From assembly GCA_014238445.1 (NCBI GenBank), contig JABABC010000032.1, positions 1 to 9,016 on the forward strand: DNA of 9,016 nt, written 5' to 3'. Position numbers and translations under genes: made by a program. Positions 1 to 5,515 of the stretch are shown piece by piece. The notes under the pieces are model-generated. The model had not been told where the DNA came from. It made no database searches and saw only the letters and a program-made list of their open reading frames with translations. Numbering within the stretch: the stretch's first letter is position 1; every line of letters begins with the position of its first letter. This stretch comes from Coxiellaceae bacterium. Its GTDB lineage: Bacteria; Pseudomonadota; Gammaproteobacteria; Coxiellales; Coxiellaceae.

Positions 1-2
1 AA

Positions 3-245
3 CTGTTTGCATCCATTATTTTACGATATGAGTCATCACAAAGTGATATTGCTAATAGGACTCATGAGTGGGCTTCTGAATTATCCCATGCAATTGATCC
101 TTGGCTAAAACGATTTGATGAATTTATCAAACTACCAGATCATTATTTCCCTGCTTTATTAGTCATGATTGAGCAATTAAGGCAGTTAGCTGTGACAGAA
201 TATGTGAAAAACCCGGGTAAAAAGCACTTGTTAAAAATTAATTAA
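3..245 (+). CDS. C-terminal fragment, probable large NAD-specific glutamate dehydrogenase
   Basis: The reading frame is open from the window edge to TAA at 243-245 and gives the last 80 residues of a protein. The fragment is helical and lacks signal or membrane segments. It carries the spacing HEWASEL...DPWLKRFDEF...FPALLVMIEQLRQL, which resembles the extreme C-terminus of the 180-kDa NAD-specific glutamate dehydrogenases (GdhB type: a tryptophan, a second tryptophan about 12 residues on, then a hydrophobic stretch ending LR-L). Those enzymes oxidise glutamate to 2-oxoglutarate and ammonia in the cytoplasm. The catalytic domain lies outside the window, so the assignment rests on weak tail similarity and is an inference. 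The dehalogenase-like gene starts 31 bp downstream on the same strand, so co-transcription is possible. The other two forward frames are closed by stops. Confidence 0.5.
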   Translation: MFASIILRYESSQSDIANRTHEWASELSHAIDPWLKRFDEFIKLPDHYFPALLVMIEQLRQLAVTEYVKNPGKKHLLKIN

Positions 246-276
246 TGGATTAACACCAGTTATAAGGATATGTGTT

Positions 277-1188
277 ATGTCAGCAAGCGATATAGAAGCA
301 ACCGTCGATGGTGTCGATACACCTTGTTCAAAGTTTGTAGATGTGAGGGGAAGTCGAATCCATTATAGGGAGATTGGCGAAGGTCAACCCATTCTTTTTT
401 TGCATGGCATGCCTGTTAGCAGTTACTTGTGGCGTAATGTGTTGCTAGCTTCCTCAAAGCTGGGTCGATGTATCGCACCTGATATGATTGGCATGGGGCA
501 GTCGGATCAGCCAGAGATACCTTATCGTGTATTTGACCACATTGATTACATCACTGCGTTTATTGAGCAGTTGGGTTTGGAGAATATTACGTTAGTATTG
601 CATGGCTGGGGGTCTGTTATTGGTTTTGAATATGCCCGCCTTCACCCCGATGCTGTGTCTGGGCTGGCCTTTTTTGAATCGCATATTCGTCCAGTGGTAG
701 ACGTATCAACTTTATCGCTGCCTGTTCAACAATTAAGTGTCATGTTGGCTGACCCTCAAGCCAGTCGTAAGGCGGTGGTTGAGCAAAACTATATGATCCG
801 TAAAGTGTTACCCAGTTGTGCTGTAGGCGCTTTAAGTGAATCAGTTATTGAAGAGTACGCTAAGCCTTTTCAGACGGAGCAAAGTCGTCAGGTGTTATGG
901 CAATATTTACAAGATTTGCCTTTAGGTCATGGCCCCAGTTATGTCGTTGATTTGATAGCTCGATATTCACTGTGGCTGCAGGATTCTCAATTACCGAAAT
1001 TAATGCTATATGCTATCCCAGGTTTTATTACAACCATAGATACGGTGCAGTGGGCGAGTGATCATCTTCCTCATTTATCGCAAGTCTGCTTGGAAGATGT
1101 CATGCATTTACCGCAGGAGTCTGAACCTGGACTGTTTTCTCAAGCATTTGTTGAGTGGTATGAAGAGAATGTGCGAGTAGGCTCATGA
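277..1188 (+). CDS. Haloalkane dehalogenase-like alpha/beta hydrolase, nucleophile missing
   Basis: This 303-residue protein aligns over its whole length with subfamily II haloalkane dehalogenases (DhaA/LinB type), about 293-300 residues. Visible landmarks are the oxyanion segment HGMPVSSYLWRN (43-54), the nucleophile-elbow segment LVLHGWGSVIGF (106-117), FFESHIRP (132-139) holding the family's acid E134, a cap domain (about 140-240) and the catalytic-base region with H277. Spacing between these sites matches DhaA (N41, D106, W107, E130, H272) with an offset of 4-5. At the nucleophile position, however, there is G110 (codon ggc) instead of Asp, and at the halide-binding Asn position there is M45. 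W111, E134 and H277 remain. The fold is therefore secure, but classical dehalogenation through an aspartyl ester is unlikely. The protein may be a pseudoenzyme or have another activity. There is no signal peptide, so it is probably cytoplasmic. The ATG is supported by AAGGA at 264-268, 8 nt upstream. Its stop overlaps the next gene's start. Confidence 0.9.
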   Translation: MSASDIEATVDGVDTPCSKFVDVRGSRIHYREIGEGQPILFLHGMPVSSYLWRNVLLASSKLGRCIAPDMIGMGQSDQPEIPYRVFDHIDYITAFIEQLGLENITLVLHGWGSVIGFEYARLHPDAVSGLAFFESHIRPVVDVSTLSLPVQQLSVMLADPQASRKAVVEQNYMIRKVLPSCAVGALSESVIEEYAKPFQTEQSRQVLWQYLQDLPLGHGPSYVVDLIARYSLWLQDSQLPKLMLYAIPGFITTIDTVQWASDHLPHLSQVCLEDVMHLPQESEPGLFSQAFVEWYEENVRVGS

Positions 1189-1340
1189 GAGTGTACTGGT
1201 GCTTAAGTGTGGTTGTGATATTGATATTCGGATTATCTGGGTGTTATCGCGATGTTCCTGCTCCAGGCGGTATTGATATGACAAACTCACAGGGTGGTGT
1301 TAACGTCATAGACCCCAGTTATATACCTTCGTTGTCTTAA
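1185..1340 (+). CDS. Small lipoprotein, 51 residues
   Basis: A short frame starts at the ATG that overlaps the hydrolase stop (ATGA, 1185-1188) and ends with TAA at 1338-1340. The product begins MRVYWCLSVVVILIFGLSGC: a short positive N-terminus, a hydrophobic stretch and a textbook lipobox LSGC with the modifiable cysteine at residue 20. Signal peptidase II would leave a mature lipopeptide of only 32 residues (CYRDVPAPGG... rich in Gly, Asn and Pro). Residue +2 after the cysteine is Tyr, not Asp, so the usual Lol rule predicts outer-membrane sorting. The ATGA overlap suggests translation coupled to the hydrolase, with only a weak Shine-Dalgarno (TAGG). I do not recognise a family and its function is unknown. 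Lipobox plus coupling make it a plausible real gene despite its size. Confidence 0.65.
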   Translation: MRVYWCLSVVVILIFGLSGCYRDVPAPGGIDMTNSQGGVNVIDPSYIPSLS

Positions 1341-1389
1341 GTTATTTGGCGGATGAATGGTGGTGCGGCTTATGTGGTGTCAACGACTA

Positions 1390-1833
1390 TTAACGACTCA
1401 TGAGTGCACGAAAGACATTAAGTTTCTGGTGTTGCTCAGGGGTTAGTATCGTAAGGATCTGATGTCTAGCGAAGAGTTTTGTTTGCATTTCCTTAGCATA
1501 GAGTTTGCCTTGCTTTTCAGTGAGTGATTTCAGTTGAGAGGCATTGTAGTGGTTAAGAAAGGCGGAATTGATATCATAGGCGTTATGTTGCATTGCTACT
1601 TGAATGCTATCTAATTGTTGCTGGGCAGACCGAGCTGTTTTTTGTATATTAATTTGTTGGGCTGAGCTTAGATTGAGTCGGTTGGCGAGTGTGTTGGGAA
1701 ATACAGGTTGATCGACGGAGATAATGATGACTTCATTCAGGTTATTAGGCTCCCATTCAGTGTTTGATAAGCTGGCGCTGTTCCAGGAAAAAAAAGCAGT
1801 ATAGAGTAGAGCGGTGATGATTTGACGTGTCAT
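1390..1833 (-). CDS. Spy/CpxP-like periplasmic LTxxQ protein
   Basis: This 147-residue protein has an N-terminal signal-like segment (MTRQIITALLYTAFFSWNSA) followed by a predominantly helical, Gln/Lys-rich body. Two LTxxQ-type motifs are visible, LSSAQ (55-59, degenerate) and LTPEQ (130-134), separated by long amphipathic helices. Paired LTxxQ motifs on a helical periplasmic protein are the signature of the Spy/CpxP/CnrX-like superfamily, whose members act as envelope-stress chaperones or stress-sensor modulators. Similarity outside the motifs is low, so the chaperone role is inferred. The protein has no cysteine, hence no disulfide or lipid anchor. A GGGG Shine-Dalgarno lies about 8 nt before the ATG, and a perfect TATAAT is seen upstream. 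The gene runs towards the 51-residue lipoprotein gene, with a 49-bp gap and no clear terminator. Confidence 0.6.
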   Translation of the reverse strand: MTRQIITALLYTAFFSWNSASLSNTEWEPNNLNEVIIISVDQPVFPNTLANRLNLSSAQQINIQKTARSAQQQLDSIQVAMQHNAYDINSAFLNHYNASQLKSLTEKQGKLYAKEMQTKLFARHQILTILTPEQHQKLNVFRALMSR

Positions 1834-1871
1834 TGTTTAACCCCATAGAGTGGATTGAAGTGATTACCTTC

Positions 1872-1877
1872 ATTATA
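1872..1877 (-). promoter_or_regulatory. Candidate -10 box (TATAAT) for the Spy-like gene
   Basis: On the minus strand the sequence AAGGTATAATGAAGG contains a perfect sigma-70 -10 hexamer, ending 38 nt before the ATG at 1833. This would give a leader of roughly 30 nt. No good -35 exists at 17 nt (TAGGTC there), so the promoter is either activator-dependent or the match is by chance in AT-rich DNA. Confidence 0.4.
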
Positions 1878-1968
1878 CCTTGTAATAAACTCTCGACCTA
1901 TTAGATTTAATGGCTCAGGTAAATTACTTGGTTATTTAATTTTTTTTTAATCTTTGTATTAGACTGGA

Positions 1969-2385
1969 CTAGTAAGTGCAGATTACACCATGTGTTTCAA
2001 TAATAACATTACCTTGATTTAAGATAATCGTATACGGTGTCGTGAGGTGTTTTGGGTTAGTTGACCAGTGTTTAAGAGCCATCAGAGCCGGGTTATTTTT
2101 GTTAACGTAAATGATCTGGTGCCGTTGATTGTTTTGAGTGCAATAATGAGTGTATGAATCACTGTGTTTAATAATGATGATAATGCCGGATGGCGCCTTG
2201 TTTTCAAAAAAAGCGTTGATCTTGTTTTGTTCGTTAGGAAGAATGGCAGGTGTTTTTTTATAGCTGCTGGGTTGCACTATGTTGTTCATAGTAGATGATG
2301 GTGGTTTTTGGATGTGTTTTTGATGCAGCCAATATCCAGCAACGCAAAATGCGATGATTAAAATGAAGAGCACAATAATTTTCAT
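1969..2385 (-). CDS. Membrane-anchored hypothetical protein with possible thioredoxin-like domain
   Basis: This 138-residue protein has one N-terminal hydrophobic segment (residues 2-19) followed by HQKHIQK. That pattern fits either an uncleaved signal anchor with a periplasmic domain or an N-in membrane tether. Residues 30-60 look like a linker. Residues 66-133 show a strand (GIIIIIKH), a helix start with SYTHYC (C82), a strand (HQIIYV), a helix (PALMALKHW) and a TTPYTIIL-NQG hairpin ending in HG. This order, with the TP before the hairpin in the cis-proline position, resembles a thioredoxin/glutaredoxin fold in which CPYC has become THYC. I infer the fold from the pattern only and do not recognise a family. 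The remaining cysteines are C14 in the membrane segment and C136 near the end. A strong AGGAGAGG Shine-Dalgarno lies just upstream of the ATG. The gene may be transcribed together with the Spy-like gene 135 bp downstream. Confidence 0.6.
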   Translation of the reverse strand: MKIIVLFILIIAFCVAGYWLHQKHIQKPPSSTMNNIVQPSSYKKTPAILPNEQNKINAFFENKAPSGIIIIIKHSDSYTHYCTQNNQRHQIIYVNKNNPALMALKHWSTNPKHLTTPYTIILNQGNVIIETHGVICTY

Positions 2386-2607
2386 ATTCCTCTCCTGATG
2401 ATCGTTACTTTAAATATAGTTGAATTGAGTTTTTTTTGCTGATATATATTTTTTATACATTAAAACAATGTGTTGCAGATCGAATAATCGTTATGTGGCA
2501 TGATTTTTTTTGTAAGCTATTGATTTCTTATATTTGACCCGCTTCATTTATATTTGCATTTTTTATAGGCAAGAGGTAGCCTGCTTCTCTTATAAAAGGA
2601 GAGGATT
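2386..2607. other. AT-rich divergent intergenic region
   Basis: This gap lies between the leftward anchored-protein gene and the rightward lipoprotein-lexA pair, so it must hold promoters for both directions. It contains two T8 runs (2430-2437 and 2504-2511), several TATAAA/TATATT-like hexamers (for example TATATT at 2549-2554) and a TTGACC at 2534-2539. None of these pair at a 15-19 nt spacing, so I do not assign a specific promoter. No CTGT-N8-ACAG operator is present. Confidence 0.5.
2584..2604 (+). promoter_or_regulatory. Hairpin covering the ribosome-binding site of the 40-residue lipoprotein
   Basis: CTTCTCTT (2584-2591) can pair with AGGAGAGG (2597-2604) around an ATAAA loop: six Watson-Crick and two G-U pairs. 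The 3' arm is the entire Shine-Dalgarno, which lies 3 nt before the GTG start at 2608. Folded RNA would hide the ribosome-binding site, as in simple translational switches. The pairing is seen directly; regulation is an inference. Confidence 0.35.
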
Positions 2608-2730
2608 GTGCGTCACTTGATTATCTGTATTTGTGTGTGTGCTAGCGTGTCTGTCTTGGCGGGGTGTCATCGCCATATCATTGTGCCGACAGCAGCATTT
2701 GTAGCTGGAGCAGCAATTGCTGCTGCATAG
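2608..2730 (+). CDS. Very small lipoprotein, 40 residues, GTG start
   Basis: The frame runs from GTG (2608) to TAG (2728-2730). The product begins MRHLIICICVCASVSVLAGC: Arg/His at the N-terminus, a hydrophobic core and a lipobox LAGC with the lipid-accepting cysteine at residue 20. The mature part would be only 21 residues: a His-rich start (CHRHIIVP) followed by an Ala-rich hydrophobic tail (TAAFVAGAAIAAA). The general shape, a tiny lipoprotein with a short Ala/Gly-rich tail, recalls entericidin-like proteins, but I see no diagnostic similarity. A very strong AGGAGAGG precedes the start and sits in a possible hairpin. lexA starts 32 bp downstream on the same strand, so the two may share a transcript. 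It is short enough to be missed by gene callers. Function unknown. Confidence 0.6.
   Translation: MRHLIICICVCASVSVLAGCHRHIIVPTAAFVAGAAIAAA
2709..2724. repeat. Perfect 16-bp palindrome upstream of lexA
   Basis: AGCAGCAATTGCTGCT is identical to its reverse complement and lies 38 bp before the lexA start, inside the end of the lipoprotein frame (Gly-Ala-Ala-Ile-Ala-Ala). As RNA it forms a 6-bp stem with an AAUU loop. It could be a protein-binding site, or simply the result of an alanine run. It is not followed by a proper T-run, so it is not a convincing terminator. Confidence 0.4.
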
Positions 2731-2762
2731 CGTTCTTTAAGCTGCATGAATAGGGAAGGTAG

Positions 2763-3371
2763 ATGTTAACACGGAGTCAACAGCGGACTTATGATTTTAT
2801 TATTGCTTTTATAGATGAAAAAGGCTATTCACCCACTACCACTGAAATTGCTCGTGGAACTGGCTTGGTTTCACGTGGTGTCGTTTATCGTTATATAAAG
2901 GCATTGGTGGCGGAAAATAAAATCACCCTAATCCCGAATCGTCATCGCAATATTCAATTAGCTAGGTCGCCGTTGATTAGCGATAAATTTCTTTCTTGTG
3001 AGATACCTCTAAAAGGTTTGATAGCTGCGGGTCAGCCTATTGAGGCCATTGAGCAGCAAGATACTGTGTCACTTAGTCATTATTTTTCACAAGAAGATAC
3101 CTTTGCTTTGAAAGTTCGAGGTGACTCCATGATTGATGATGGTATCCTGGATGGCGATATGGTTATTTGTCGAATGGCTTCGATAGCGGAAAATGGTGAC
3201 ATTATTGTTGCACTGATTGATCAGCAAGAAGCAACTCTTAAACGCTGGCAGCGTTTGAATGATGGCGTTGTTCAATTGCTTCCTGCTAACAAAGCTTTGA
3301 CACCCATGACCTATTCTGCTGAGCGTATCACTGTTCAGGGAGTTTTCATTGGCTTACTGCGATTACCTTAG
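2763..3371 (+). CDS. lexA: LexA-type SOS repressor / S24 self-cleaving regulator
   Basis: At 202 residues the protein has exactly the length of E. coli LexA. Residues 1-66 form the winged helix-turn-helix (SPTTTEIARGTGLVSRGVVYRYIKAL, 23-48), and RNIQL (62-66) closes the wing. The C-terminal S24 protease domain carries the Ala-Gly self-cleavage bond A89-G90 (LIAAGQP), nucleophile S122 (VRGDSMIDDGILDGD) and general base K160 (ATLKRW), all at positions equivalent to E. coli A84-G85, S119 and K156. RecA-stimulated self-cleavage would relieve repression of DNA-repair genes. The recognition helix (SRGVVYRYI) differs strongly from the E. coli one, so the operator is probably different, and no E. coli-type SOS box is visible upstream. 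A GGGAAGG ribosome-binding site precedes the ATG. The stop overlaps that of convergent mnmA. Confidence 0.9.
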   Translation: MLTRSQQRTYDFIIAFIDEKGYSPTTTEIARGTGLVSRGVVYRYIKALVAENKITLIPNRHRNIQLARSPLISDKFLSCEIPLKGLIAAGQPIEAIEQQDTVSLSHYFSQEDTFALKVRGDSMIDDGILDGDMVICRMASIAENGDIIVALIDQQEATLKRWQRLNDGVVQLLPANKALTPMTYSAERITVQGVFIGLLRLP

Positions 3372-4462
3372 TTACATGCGTTATTAATCGTTCCGCCGCC
3401 CAAGCAGTGATTTTCTTGATAAAACACAATAGCCTGTCCTGGTGTGATTGCTCGTTGCGAGCTTTCAAAAATAACTTCTGCTTCTGAGCGTTCATTATTT
3501 AATGTCACGGTGCAAGGTTGTGCTGTTTGTCGATAACGAATTTTGGCGCTGGCTTGAAATGTCGTATTGGGCGCATGGCCAGCTACCCAATGTAAATCAT
3601 TGCACTGTAGTGATGGGTGATACAGGTGTGGATGATCATGGCCTTGACCAACGATGAGAGTGTTGGTTTCAGAGTCCTTATCCACAACATACCAGGGAGA
3701 TTCATCAGCATCTTGTCGCCCACCAATATTAAGACCTTTGCGTTGACCTAAAGTGTAAAACATAATGCCATCATGCTGGCCTATGCGTTGGCCTTCTGTA
3801 GTTTGAATTTTTCCTGGTTGTGCGAGTAAAAACTCTTGTAAGAAGGTTTTAAAATGCCTTTCTCCAATAAAACAAATGCCTGTGCTGTCTTTTTTATCAT
3901 GATTGATCAGGTTGTGTTGCAGTGCTAATTGTCGAACTTCTGGTTTTGTGAGATTGCTTAGAGGAAATAAGGCTTTTTCCAGTTGGTGTTGTTGCAATGT
4001 ATATAGGAAGTAGGTTTGATCTTTTTGCGTATCAGCGCAGGTGTGTAATTCATAACGCGCTTTTTGCGACACCTGTGCGTAGTGCCCAGTTGCTAAATAA
4101 TCTGCACCTAAGGTGTTTATGTGCCGTAATAAATGGTCAAACTTAATGGCTTTGTTACACCAAATATCTGGGTTAGGGGTGCGACCGGCAGAAAATTCAT
4201 CAAGACACAGTTGAAAAACTTCATCCCAATACACTTGGGTGAAATTGACCACATGAAAAGGTATGTTCAGTTGATCAGCGACGGCTTTGGCATCACTGAG
4301 GTCTTGTTCAGCAGTGCAATAAGGATCGTTAGGTTGTGACTCCCAATTTTGCATGAAAACACCGCAGACTTCATGGCCCTGTCGCACTAATCGTAAAGCT
4401 GTTACGGCAGAGTCAACTCCACCGGATAGCCCAACAGCAATGTGTTTTTTAGTCACGGTCAT
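3368..4462 (-). CDS. mnmA: tRNA-specific 2-thiouridylase MnmA
   Basis: MnmA activates U34 of tRNA-Lys, -Glu and -Gln with ATP and inserts sulfur relayed from IscS and the Tus proteins, giving the s2U part of mnm5s2U. The 364-residue product matches the family length (E. coli 368). The ATP-binding PP-loop GLSGGVDSAV is at 11-20, the first catalytic cysteine is C102 in NPDIWCNKAIKF, and the persulfide cysteine is C197 in STGICFIGERHF. GADYLATGHYAQ (119-130), YTLGQRKGL and the C-terminal beta-barrel motif ITPGQAIVFY are also present, so all catalytic residues are intact. The ATG overlaps the yhbY stop (ATGA on the minus strand), which suggests coupled translation. The stop overlaps that of lexA, coming from the other strand, so there is no room for a terminator between the two coding regions. 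Confidence 0.97.
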   Translation of the reverse strand: MTVTKKHIAVGLSGGVDSAVTALRLVRQGHEVCGVFMQNWESQPNDPYCTAEQDLSDAKAVADQLNIPFHVVNFTQVYWDEVFQLCLDEFSAGRTPNPDIWCNKAIKFDHLLRHINTLGADYLATGHYAQVSQKARYELHTCADTQKDQTYFLYTLQQHQLEKALFPLSNLTKPEVRQLALQHNLINHDKKDSTGICFIGERHFKTFLQEFLLAQPGKIQTTEGQRIGQHDGIMFYTLGQRKGLNIGGRQDADESPWYVVDKDSETNTLIVGQGHDHPHLYHPSLQCNDLHWVAGHAPNTTFQASAKIRYRQTAQPCTVTLNNERSEAEVIFESSQRAITPGQAIVFYQENHCLGGGTINNACN

Positions 4463-4731
4463 TCGGTTTCTTTACATGCTCGGTAAAGGCAGACTGTTTG
4501 CCCAATGCATTGAATGAGCTCTGTTTGATGAGCATCACATAGCCGGTTAGCTAAGGTGTCACGTTCGGCTTTATTGGCTGTATTGACCTTGATTTTGATC
4601 AGCTCGTGGGCAACTAGAGCGCATTCTATTTCAGCGGCAACGGCTTCGGTGTAACCCTGATTGCCTAGTAAAATGACAGGTTTGAGGTGGTGGCATTCGC
4701 GGCGTAATTCTAGTGATTCGTGTTTCTTCAT
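4459..4731 (-). CDS. yhbY: YhbY family ribosome-associated RNA-binding protein
   Basis: This 90-residue protein is a single CRM (chloroplast RNA splicing and ribosome maturation) domain, close to the 97 residues of E. coli YhbY. It shows LRRECHHLKPVILLGNQG with the loop motif GNQG, then a helix (TEAVAAEIECALVAHELIKI) and the second half up to GQTVCLYRA. Family members bind pre-50S particles and help 23S rRNA maturation. The gene is divergent from rlmE, another 50S-assembly factor, as in E. coli, which supports the call. I see no good Shine-Dalgarno before the ATG (upstream is ATAACCACC), so translation may be weak or the leader very short. mnmA follows with a 4-base overlap, placing both in one leftward transcript. 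Confidence 0.93.
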   Translation of the reverse strand: MKKHESLELRRECHHLKPVILLGNQGYTEAVAAEIECALVAHELIKIKVNTANKAERDTLANRLCDAHQTELIQCIGQTVCLYRACKETE

Positions 4732-4839
4732 GGTGGTTATTTCAGTAGTTATTGGTTGAAAGCTGCGCTATGCTAACGCTTTTTATTCCCAAGAGCCACC
4801 GATTTATGGTTCAAATGATGTCGAGTAGACGAGGTAATT
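4732..4839. promoter_or_regulatory. Divergent promoter region between yhbY and rlmE
   Basis: These 108 bp must contain the start signals for yhbY-mnmA to the left and rlmE-ftsH to the right. Rightward candidates are TTGAAA (4756-4761) and TATGCT (4769-4774) or TTTATT further on, but no pair has the usual spacing. Exact promoters are therefore not assigned. The rlmE ribosome-binding site CGAGG lies 6 nt before its ATG. Confidence 0.35.
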
Positions 4840-5451
4840 ATGGTTAGTCGTCGTGAATGGATGAACCGTCATGTTAAAGACCCGTATGTTAAACAAGCCC
4901 AGATTGATGGTTATCGTTCAAGAGCTGTTTATAAGTTATTGGAAATTAACGAAAAAGAGCGGTTATTTAAACCCGGGATGGGAGTGATTGACTTGGGTGC
5001 AGCGCCGGGTAGTTGGACTGAGTGGGCTCAAAAACAAGTCGGTCGAAAGGGGTTTGTTGTTGCGCTGGATTGTTTGAGTATGGATTCGATACCTGATGTC
5101 GAATTTATTCAAGGTGATTTTAGGGAACAGGACGTGTTGGATAATTTATTTTCAGTCCTATCGGGAAGGTTGGTTCATTTGGTTATTTCTGACATGGCGC
5201 CGAACATGTCTGGGCAAAAAAGTGTTGATCAGCCGCGTTCTATCTACTTAGCTGAATTAGCACTAGATTTTGCTTGTCACGTCTTGGTGCCGGGAGGTTG
5301 TTTGCTGGTGAAGGTCTTTCAAGGGGCTGGGATTGAGACTTTAGTGCAATCTTTGAGGTCGCATTTTGCACAGGTGAAACATATTAAGCCAAAAGCCTCT
5401 CGTGCAGCTTCAAAAGAGCTGTATATATTGGCTAAATCCTTTAAAGGCTAG
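4840..5451 (+). CDS. rlmE: 23S rRNA (uridine-2552 2'-O) methyltransferase RlmE/FtsJ
   Basis: RlmE methylates the 2'-O of U2552 in the A-loop of 23S rRNA, a late step in 50S assembly. The 203-residue product matches E. coli RlmE (209) from YVKQAQ onward. The SAM-binding motif is DLGAAPGSWT (51-60). The catalytic tetrad K-D-K-E is complete: K32 (YKLLEI), D118 (ISDMAPNMSG), K158 (LLVKVFQG) and E193 (SRAASKELYI), each exactly six residues before the E. coli positions 38, 124, 164 and 199. The start is fixed by GAGG upstream and by an in-frame TGA at 4816-4818, with no other start codon between. ftsH follows on the same strand as in E. coli, and the 49-64 bp gap carries a hairpin and a mini-ORF. 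Confidence 0.97.
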   Translation: MVSRREWMNRHVKDPYVKQAQIDGYRSRAVYKLLEINEKERLFKPGMGVIDLGAAPGSWTEWAQKQVGRKGFVVALDCLSMDSIPDVEFIQGDFREQDVLDNLFSVLSGRLVHLVISDMAPNMSGQKSVDQPRSIYLAELALDFACHVLVPGGCLLVKVFQGAGIETLVQSLRSHFAQVKHIKPKASRAASKELYILAKSFKG

Positions 5452-5461
5452 GTGGTAATTG

Positions 5462-5485
5462 CATAACCTGAGGGGCTTGGTTATG
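5462..5485 (+). promoter_or_regulatory. Hairpin in the ftsH leader
   Basis: CATAACC (5462-5468) and GGTTATG (5479-5485) form a perfect 7-bp inverted repeat around TGAGGGGCTT. No T-run follows, so it is not an intrinsic terminator. The loop holds GAGGGG, a Shine-Dalgarno-like sequence, and the 3' arm ends with the ATG of a five-codon frame. It could affect mRNA processing or ftsH translation; that role is inferred. Confidence 0.4.
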
Positions 5486-5500
5486 ATGGTCGTAAGTTAA
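5483..5500 (+). other. Possible five-codon leader ORF before ftsH
   Basis: ATG ATG GTC GTA AGT TAA encodes MMVVS. GAGGGG stands 7 nt upstream, a good ribosome-binding site. The stop directly abuts the first possible ftsH ATG (5501), and the likely TTG start lies 15 nt further, so terminating ribosomes could reinitiate. It may also be a chance frame. Confidence 0.25.
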
Positions 5501-5515
5501 ATGCGAGGTAACACA

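Noticed and set aside
1920..1948. AT-rich hairpin followed by nine T on the plus strand (terminator-like)
   Set aside because: The stem has one mismatch and almost no G-C pairs, and no plus-strand gene lies directly upstream. In the minus direction there is no T-run after the stem.
2430..2511. T8 homopolymer runs as phase-variation tracts
   Set aside because: They are not inside a coding frame or between a recognisable -35 and -10, and the region is generally AT-rich.
2534..2568. TTGACC plus TATATT/TTATAG as the lipoprotein-lexA promoter
   Set aside because: Spacings are 9 and 23 nt, outside the sigma-70 range.
2746..2769. Seven-codon frame overlapping the lexA start
   Set aside because: It has no ribosome-binding site of its own; the GGGAAGG lies inside it and serves lexA.
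3087..3275. Minus-strand open frame inside lexA
   Set aside because: It is a shadow of the conserved S24 protease domain.
4133..4339. Plus-strand open frame inside mnmA
   Set aside because: It is antisense to conserved MnmA sequence and shows no domain or start signal.
4815..4847. Ten-codon frame overlapping the rlmE start
   Set aside because: There is no Shine-Dalgarno before it and nothing else supports translation.
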